DNA of 64,000 nucleotides from an uncultured Acetatifactor sp. (lineage in GTDB: Bacteria; Bacillota; Clostridia; Lachnospirales; Lachnospiraceae), in the NCBI GenBank assembly GCA_910589655.1, contig CAJUTJ010000145.1, positions 1 through 64,000 of the forward strand, written 5' to 3'. The translations under genes were made by a program, and so were the position numbers. Shown here piece by piece: positions 59,845 to 64,000 of the stretch. The notes beneath the pieces were generated by a model. It had not been told where the DNA came from and made no database searches. It saw nothing but the letters and a program-made list of their open reading frames with translations. Numbering within the stretch: position 1 is the first letter of the stretch; every line of letters starts with the position of its first letter.

Positions 59845-60360
59845 CTATTTGCTGCATAACTCTTCTATGGAAATCACCTTATCCGTACCTCTGCTCAGCC
59901 CCGCGATACCGGTTCTGGCAATCTCAAGAATTTCGTAGCCGTCCAAAAGTCCGATGAAAGCATCAATCTTCTGCTGATTGCCGGTAAGCTCGATCATCAG
60001 ACTTTCCGGTGACACGTCAATGATCTTGGCACGGAATATATCCGTCACTGCAATGATGCTCTGTCTCTGCTCCGCGGTTGCTCTCACCTTGATCATAATA
60101 AGCTCGCGGTATACGCTCTCTTCCGGCTCCAGCTCCCTGATATCACGGACATCCACCAGCTTCGCCACCTGCTTCTCGATCTGCTCCAATATCTCCTCGT
60201 CACCGGATGCCACGATAGTGATACGGGTGATACGCGAATCGGCAGTGGTTCCCGCGGTAATACTTTCGATATTATAGCCTCTTCTGGAAAACAGGCCGGA
60301 AATCCGGCTCAAAACACCGGATGTATTGTCAACCAACAACTGAAAAACTCTTCTTTGCAT
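59845..60360 (-). CDS. ilvN: Acetolactate synthase small (regulatory) subunit
   Basis: About 171 residues. IlvN activates the catalytic subunit IlvB and mediates valine feedback inhibition. The N-terminal ACT domain shows QLLVDNTSGVLSRISGLFSR and RGYNIESITAGTTADSRITR; a second regulatory domain follows. The ATG at 60360 has GAGGTGTTATAAA upstream and gives the normal length; the open frame extends in-frame to 60456, so a 32-residue longer form cannot be excluded. ilvB is absent from the window, which leaves ilvN paired only with ilvC. The promoter at 60521-60549 drives both. Confidence 0.95.
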   Translation of the reverse strand: MQRRVFQLLVDNTSGVLSRISGLFSRRGYNIESITAGTTADSRITRITIVASGDEEILEQIEKQVAKLVDVRDIRELEPEESVYRELIMIKVRATAEQRQSIIAVTDIFRAKIIDVSPESLMIELTGNQQKIDAFIGLLDGYEILEIARTGIAGLSRGTDKVISIEELCSK

Positions 60361-60520
60361 TTTATAACACCTCACATGATTGTTTACACCGTCCGGCCCA
60401 ATACCGTCATTATCCGACTCTAAAGCTTCCTGCAAGATGTCCTCCGTCTGCGCCATATTTTCTCAAATCCAAAAGGCGCATCGGCTGCGATTATTGAATT
60501 GGGTCGGAAACTCTTTCGTT

Positions 60521-60549
60521 ATCATATCAAGATACGTATAAAATGTCAA
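60521..60549 (-). promoter_or_regulatory. Sigma-A promoter of ilvN-ilvC
   Basis: On the minus strand a consensus TTGACA (60544-60549), a 17-bp spacer and TATGAT (60521-60526). The predicted leader is about 150 nt to the preferred ilvN start; no T-box is seen. Confidence 0.8.
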
Positions 60550-60588
60550 TAAACACTTAAGGAAAAAGCGTGGAATAAATGATAGGGC

Positions 60589-60721
60589 GTTACTTTTCAC
60601 ACCCACGTCACCGCAAGGCGTTTTCACGCGTTTTTTGCGTGACAAACCCGAGGGCAACCTGCGCGGAACCGCTGTTTTGCGGTTTCTGGCATGCGTTACT
60701 GGCGGCGGAGTGAACAGTAAC
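60589..60721. repeat. MITE-like palindromic element with flanking 9-bp direct repeat
   Basis: The ends GTTACTTTTCAC (60589-60600) and GTGAACAGTAAC (60710-60721) are imperfect inverted repeats. Inside are GGCGTTTTCACGCG and the hairpin AACCGC/GCGGTT, whose counterpart elsewhere is AAATCGC/GCGATTT. GATAGGGCG occurs just outside both ends (60581-60589 and 60722-60730), as expected of a target-site duplication. It lies between ilvN and the MerR gene and encodes nothing. Confidence 0.75.
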
Positions 60722-60766
60722 GATAGGGCGGAACGCTATCGTTTGCCGAAATTCCCCTTTTCGGAA

Positions 60767-60795
60767 TTGTGTTTCTGCCAAAAACGGATTATACT
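60767..60795 (+). promoter_or_regulatory. Promoter of the MerR-family gene
   Basis: TTGTGT (60767-60772), a 17-bp spacer and TATACT (60790-60795), 40 bp before the start codon. The -35 is imperfect. A stem AATTCC/GGAATT lies just upstream. Confidence 0.6.
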
Positions 60796-60834
60796 AGATG
60801 ATAACTAAAAGGAAGGCTATCAAGGGAAACCGCT

Positions 60835-61653
60835 ATGTATAAAAAGGACAAGTTTCTTACAATCGGCCAATTTGCCGCCATGCATGGAATCAATAAGAAA
60901 ACTTTGATGTGGTATGACGAAATCGGACTGTTCAAGCCCACCTTCATTCATCCGGAAAACGGCTATCGCTATTACAATTACCACCAGAGCCCCGTTTTGG
61001 AAACCATTCTGTTGTTGCGGGAACTGGATGTTTCCGTCAACGATATACAGATTTTTATGAAAAACCGCTCCGCCGAAAGCTTAAAAAATTTACTGGAAGA
61101 AAAACGAAACGATCTGGATCTGCAGATCACTCATCTGCAGGCAGTCCGTACCACCTTATCCACATATCATCAAAACATGTCTACCCTGCTGACTATGAAC
61201 TTATCCGAAATCAGTATTGTCGAAAGGCCGGAACGCTGTCTGGTCACAGTGGACATTGATAAGGACATCTCCTTTGAGGATGTGGTTGAACTGATTACAG
61301 CCGAAACGGAAAAATACCATTTGGGGCGCCTTCATGATGCTTCTTATGGCTCAATGCTTCCTGTTTCCAGTTTGATGAACGGCTGTTATGACGATTATTC
61401 CAAGCTCTTTATTGAAATACCCTTCCTCACAAGCAAAACGGGGCTGCACATCATTCCCGGCGGAAAGTACCTGAGAGCTTTCCATAAAGGGGATTGGGAA
61501 AAGCTGCCCCAGCGGTATCAGGAAATTTTGTCATATGCCCAAAAACACAATTTGGAATTCCATGGCTATTCTTATGAGACGGGCATAAATGAAAATGTTA
61601 TTGAGCGAATGGAAGACTATATCCTTCAGATTGAAATTCCCATTCTCGGATAA
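60835..61653 (+). CDS. MerR family transcriptional regulator
   Basis: A 272-residue regulator. The N-terminal MerR winged helix (1-72: FLTIGQFAAMHGINKKTLMW, GYRYYNYHQSPVLETILLLR) is followed by a dimerising helix (about 80-118) and a GyrI/SOUL-like ligand-binding domain (about 125-272) as in BmrR. Such regulators activate drug-efflux or stress genes by distorting their promoters. The target is unknown; the response-regulator/ABC genes downstream on the same strand are possible. AAGGGAAA lies upstream of the ATG. Confidence 0.88.
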   Translation: MYKKDKFLTIGQFAAMHGINKKTLMWYDEIGLFKPTFIHPENGYRYYNYHQSPVLETILLLRELDVSVNDIQIFMKNRSAESLKNLLEEKRNDLDLQITHLQAVRTTLSTYHQNMSTLLTMNLSEISIVERPERCLVTVDIDKDISFEDVVELITAETEKYHLGRLHDASYGSMLPVSSLMNGCYDDYSKLFIEIPFLTSKTGLHIIPGGKYLRAFHKGDWEKLPQRYQEILSYAQKHNLEFHGYSYETGINENVIERMEDYILQIEIPILG

Positions 61654-61658
61654 AAAAT

Positions 61659-61678
61659 GCCCCAAGGGGCTCTTATTT
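61659..61678 (+). terminator. Weak terminator after the MerR gene
   Basis: GCCC, CAAG and GGGC followed by TCTTATTT, six bases after the stop. The stem is short. Confidence 0.4.
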
Positions 61679-61690
61679 AAAGTAACAAAC

Positions 61691-61860
61691 GGAGTATAAT
61701 GTTGAAAGAAAAGCGCTTTCAACTATTGATTTTGAGTCCGCCAAAGCGGACATGGAGTATATGGTTGAAAGAAAAGCGCTTTCAACTATTGATTTTGGAT
61801 CCGCCAAAGCGGACATGGAGTATATGGTTGAATAAAAATGCGTATTCAACTATTGATTTG
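61691..61860 (+). repeat. 63-bp tandem units with paired hairpins upstream of the response regulator
   Basis: Units begin GGAGTATA at 61691, 61754 and 61817. Units 1 and 2 contain the hairpins GTTGAAAG/CTTTCAAC and GTCCGC/GCGGAC (ATCCGC/GCGGAC in unit 2). Unit 3 has GTTGAATA/TATTCAAC, so the stem is preserved although its sequence changes, and then leads into the structured leader motif. The edge gene at 63968 has only a single unit-3-like copy. Confidence 0.8.
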
Positions 61861-61881
61861 AGTGCGCAAGAGGGTGTGTAA
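61699..61881 (+). CDS. Possible 60-residue repeat peptide
   Basis: The tandem units keep one open frame: MLKEKRFQLLILSPPKRTWS, then a near repeat with LDPPKRTWSIW, then LNKNAYSTIDLSAQEGV and a stop. GGAG lies four bases upstream of the ATG. In the partial copy at 63880-63936, the residues LNKNAYSTIDLSAQE are kept with two silent third-position changes, which hints at coding. The whole could equally be an untranslated structured leader. I rate it as uncertain. Confidence 0.3.
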   Translation: MLKEKRFQLLILSPPKRTWSIWLKEKRFQLLILDPPKRTWSIWLNKNAYSTIDLSAQEGV

Positions 61882-61915
61882 ACACCCCTCTTTAGGCGCG
61901 CAGATGGGAGTAAAT
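61862..61915 (+). ncRNA. Structured leader motif, copy 2 (upstream of response regulator)
   Basis: Outer stem GTGCGC/GCGCGC (61862-61867 with 61896-61901) encloses an inner stem AAGAGG-GTGT / ACAC-C-CCTCTT with a GTAA (GNRA-type) tetraloop, then TTTAGG-type linker bases, then AGATGGGAGTAAAT and the start codon. GGGAG in the 3' tail is the ribosome binding site, so the structure could modulate translation. It matches copies 1 and 3. Confidence 0.65.
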
Positions 61916-62584
61916 ATGAAAACCATAGCAGTGATAGAAGACGATCTGTATATAGGGAATCTGCTCCAGAAGACATTGGCGTCAGAAGGATATCGCGTAA
62001 TCCGGGCATACTCCGGTACGGAAGCCCTGCTTTTACTGGAAAAGCAAAGCCCCGACTTGATTCTGCTGGATCTTATGCTGCCGGGACTGCCGGGGGAAGA
62101 GCTGCTTCCCTTTTTAAACGGGATTCCCGTTATCGTTGTCAGCGCAAAAGCGGACGTGGACGACAAAGCCGCCTTGCTTTTGAACGGCGCCGCCGATTAT
62201 ATCACCAAGCCGTTTGCACTCAAAGAACTGCTGGCCCGGATCACGGTACAGCTGCGTAGACAGCCTGTACTTTGCAATACCTGCCTGAGGGTGGGGGGCC
62301 TGTGTCTGGACAGTGGAGATAGAAGCTGTACTCTGTCCGGAAAACAGGTTCATTTGACAAGGACGGAATTTGCCATTCTAAAGCTGTTGGCGGAAAATGT
62401 AAACCATTGTATCTCCAAATCCGCCCTTTTGGATCGTATCAGTATGGATACACCCGATTGTACGGAAATCTCGTTAAAGGTTCATATCAGCAATCTCCGT
62501 CAAAAGCTCCGGGAAATTTCCGGTGAAAATTATATCGAAACCGTATGGGGAATCGGCTTTACACTTTCTTTACCCTTTTCTTAA
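61916..62584 (+). CDS. OmpR-family response regulator
   Basis: A 222-residue regulator. The receiver domain shows IAVIEDDLYIGNLLQKTL, phosphoacceptor Asp in LILLDLMLPGLPG, and AADYITKPFALKELLARI; the DNA-binding winged helix (about 130-220) shows LTRTEFAILKLLAEN and SLKVHISNLRQKLRE. GGGAG precedes the ATG at 61916. No cognate kinase is in the window; it may lie beyond the right edge. It precedes an ABC transporter, an arrangement typical of peptide-antibiotic sensing and resistance modules. Confidence 0.93.
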   Translation: MKTIAVIEDDLYIGNLLQKTLASEGYRVIRAYSGTEALLLLEKQSPDLILLDLMLPGLPGEELLPFLNGIPVIVVSAKADVDDKAALLLNGAADYITKPFALKELLARITVQLRRQPVLCNTCLRVGGLCLDSGDRSCTLSGKQVHLTRTEFAILKLLAENVNHCISKSALLDRISMDTPDCTEISLKVHISNLRQKLREISGENYIETVWGIGFTLSLPFS

Positions 62585-62622
62585 CCGGTTACTTGATACT
62601 TCCGTGATATACTGTCTCCATT

Positions 62623-62674
62623 CTAAACTCCCATACAAACAACCATACCCATACAAAAAGGCTGGGAGTTTAGC
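62623..62674 (+). repeat. Inverted repeat upstream of the ABC ATPase gene
   Basis: CTAAACTCCCA (62623-62633) and TGGGAGTTTAG (62664-62674) are perfect inverted arms around a 30-base AC-rich loop. Beyond lies a second small hairpin, AATCCTG/CAGGATT. They could form an operator or a processing signal in the response regulator to ABC gap. Confidence 0.7.
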
Positions 62675-62731
62675 GTAAAATCCTGCACTACAGGATTCCG
62701 AATGCCTATTACATCAGAATGGAGGATTTCT

Positions 62732-63658
62732 ATGGAATATGTATTAACCACAAACACACTACAGAAAAAATATCACAATTTTACCGCGCTGGATAATGTA
62801 AATATGCATATTCCCAAGGGCGCCATCTATGGCTTTGTGGGGGAAAACGGAGCCGGAAAAACCACTTTGATACGGCTGATCTGCGGATTACAGGCTCCCA
62901 CAGGGGGAAGCTATTCTCTTTTCGGAGTCCCCTCTTCCGATAAAAATATCAGAAAGAGCCGCCAGCGCATGGGAGCCGTGGTGGAAACTCCGTCCGTTTA
63001 CCTGAATTTATCGGCAGCGGACAATCTGAAACAGCAATTACGCATTTTGGGAGTGCCTTCCTTTGAAGCGATTCCCGAGCTTCTGAACATAGTGGGATTG
63101 GAAAATACCGGATCGAAAAAGGCAAAACACCTCTCTCTCGGTATGAGGCAAAGGCTCGGCATTGCCGTCTCACTTGCCGGAAATCCCGATTTTCTGGTAT
63201 TGGACGAACCAGTTAACGGTTTGGATCCTCAAGGCATTGTAGAGATGCGGGAATTGCTGCTAAAGCTGAATGTAGAATATGGCATTACCATCCTCATTTC
63301 AAGCCACATTTTAGGCGAACTCTCCAAGCTTGCCACTTTTTACGGATTTATCCATAAGGGCAGGATAATACAGGAAATCAGTGCCAAGGCGCTGGAAGCA
63401 TCCTGCCGCAAATCGCTCCGCGCTTCCGTATCCGACACCAAGGCGCTGGCAATGGCAATGGAGGAAAAAGGAGTGGAATATCAAATTATTTCCGAGACAC
63501 AGGCGGAAGTCTATGATGATATCACCGTCTCGGATCTGGTAAATATTTTGAATCCTAAAAAATGCATTGTATACTCCGTCTCCTCCAGAGAGGAAGGTTT
63601 GGAAAAGCATTATATGAACTTAATAACCGGAGGAGCCTTGAGTGAACCCCATGTATAA
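62732..63658 (+). CDS. ABC transporter ATP-binding protein (bacitracin/lantibiotic type)
   Basis: About 308 residues, a stand-alone ATPase of the BcrA/NatA class. Walker A is GFVGENGAGKTTLIRLICGL, signature HLSLGMRQRLGIAVSLAG, Walker B FLVLDEPVNGLDPQGIVEM and the H-loop LISSHILGELSKLA. A C-terminal extension (about 220-308) follows, as in transporters that give resistance to cell-wall-active peptides. GGAGGATTTCT precedes the ATG at 62732. Its probable permease starts at 63968. Confidence 0.93.
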   Translation: MEYVLTTNTLQKKYHNFTALDNVNMHIPKGAIYGFVGENGAGKTTLIRLICGLQAPTGGSYSLFGVPSSDKNIRKSRQRMGAVVETPSVYLNLSAADNLKQQLRILGVPSFEAIPELLNIVGLENTGSKKAKHLSLGMRQRLGIAVSLAGNPDFLVLDEPVNGLDPQGIVEMRELLLKLNVEYGITILISSHILGELSKLATFYGFIHKGRIIQEISAKALEASCRKSLRASVSDTKALAMAMEEKGVEYQIISETQAEVYDDITVSDLVNILNPKKCIVYSVSSREEGLEKHYMNLITGGALSEPHV

Positions 63659-63967
63659 TGTGGATGTGTGCCAATACCGATGGTATGCCGGAAAGTGTGA
63701 ATTAAAATTTGTTCTTTTGGTCTGCAAATCCCGAGCTCTGAGCCTCAATGTCCTGAAAGGATTACGGTTGGTTTCGCATAAAAGTTACCGTTAAGAAAAG
63801 CATAACACTTTTGGGGAAAAGATTCATGTATTGTTTGTGCCGACTACGTAGGTATGCCTGAAAGATTGAATAAAAAAGATTGAATAAAAATGCATATTCA
63901 ACTATTGATTTAAGTGCGCAAGAGAGTGTGTAAACACCCCTCTTTAGGCGCGCAGATGGGAGTAGAA
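63659..63967 (+). other. Leader region before the permease gene
   Basis: Gene-free. It holds two copies of a short repeat, GTGTGCCAATACCGATGGTA near 63666 and TTTGTGCCGACTACGTAGGT near 63834, both continuing TGCC(G/T)GAAAG. Further on, a tandem AAGATTGAATAAAA and the structured leader motif copy 3 (63914-63967) lie before the start codon. Confidence 0.55.
63914..63967 (+). ncRNA. Structured leader motif, copy 3 (upstream of the permease)
   Basis: GTGCGC (63914-63919) pairs with GCGCGC (63948-63953); inside, AAGAG-GTGT / ACAC-CTCTT has a GTAA loop and one mispair. The region 63880-63967 is almost identical to 61829-61915, differing at only a few positions. GGGAG lies six bases upstream of the start codon. 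Confidence 0.65.
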
Positions 63968-64000
63968 ATGAGTAAATTATTGTCTGCCGGCTTTGCCCGG
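63968..64000 (+). CDS. Start of a probable ABC permease gene (truncated by the window)
   Basis: Only 11 codons are present (MSKLLSAGFAR). GGGAG lies upstream of the ATG. The position after the ABC ATPase gene and the N-terminal style suggest an ABC-2 type permease subunit, but the sequence seen is too short to confirm. Confidence 0.45.
   Translation, partial: MSKLLSAGFAR

Noticed and set aside
60361..60456. N-terminally extended IlvN
   Set aside because: The shorter start has a stronger binding site and normal length; the extension has no conserved features. Left as a possibility in the annotation.
61862..61915. Group II intron or known riboswitch for the leader motif
   Set aside because: It starts with GTGCG as group II introns do, but is far too short and lacks domain V; I could not match it to any riboswitch consensus I know.

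Overview
The window looks like a chromosome segment from a spore-forming, low-to-mid G+C clostridium, most likely a Lachnospiraceae gut anaerobe. The evidence is protein-level resemblance, a GerW/YtfJ-type sporulation protein next to a DUF2953 protein, a YlbJ-type sporulation membrane protein, short-form HisG with HisZ, an rpmB-asp23-fakA-recG-degV neighbourhood, and a T-box leader on leuS. It is ordinary core genome, with about 57 genes of which roughly 50 are on the minus strand. I see no rRNA, tRNA, CRISPR, prophage or transposase gene.

Layout, left to right. 0.4-3.6 kb: a membrane-anchored choloylglycine-hydrolase-fold enzyme, a lipoprotein, and a DUF3021/LytTR regulatory pair. 3.9-13.1 kb: hisG/hisZ, recU, two pseudouridine synthases, an SDR enzyme, a YgiQ radical SAM protein and a HAD phosphatase. 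13.4-22.1 kb: ylbJ-like gene, cell-wall amidase, coiled-coil protein, coaD, rsmD and a topoisomerase IV pair. 22.8-31.3 kb: degV, recG, fakA, asp23, rpmB and a small-protein/J-domain/GerW/DUF2953 group. 31.6-42.7 kb: Rpn nuclease, HD-GYP protein, Nudix hydrolase, PBP and RodA/FtsW pair, U32 peptidase, zapA, ruvB and ruvA. 43-50 kb: MATE pump, leuD/leuC, SMI1/KNR4 protein and T-box-controlled leuS. 50-60.4 kb: an envelope cluster (glycosyltransferase, response regulator, large histidine kinase, DedA), a hypothetical protein, an ABC exporter, ilvC and ilvN. 60.8-64 kb (plus strand): MerR regulator, response regulator, ABC ATPase and the start of its probable permease.

The accessory interest lies in non-coding and repeat DNA. 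(1) A structured leader motif with a covarying outer stem occurs three times, directly upstream of the hydrolase gene, the plus-strand response regulator and the ABC permease; the response-regulator copy is preceded by 63-bp tandem repeats. (2) A MITE-like palindromic element with ends GTTACTGTTCAC / GTGAACAGTAAC occurs in about four full or partial copies, one flanked by a 9-bp direct repeat. (3) Minisatellite arrays sit beside both sets of Holliday-junction genes: 20-bp units upstream of recU and 26-bp units filling the ruvA-ruvB gap. A 36-bp in-frame array lies inside an RluA-type synthase. (4) The RodA/FtsW gene and its PBP partner overlap by 182 nt in different frames. (5) Two further families of small palindromes are scattered in gaps, one forming the 3' end of hisG.

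Functionally, branched-chain amino acid genes (leuCD, ilvC, ilvN, leuS), DNA repair and topology genes (recU, recG, ruvAB, parCE), rRNA modification genes (rsmD, rsuA, RluA-type) and cell envelope genes dominate. Starts were chosen from Shine-Dalgarno sequences, and several differ from the longest open frame.
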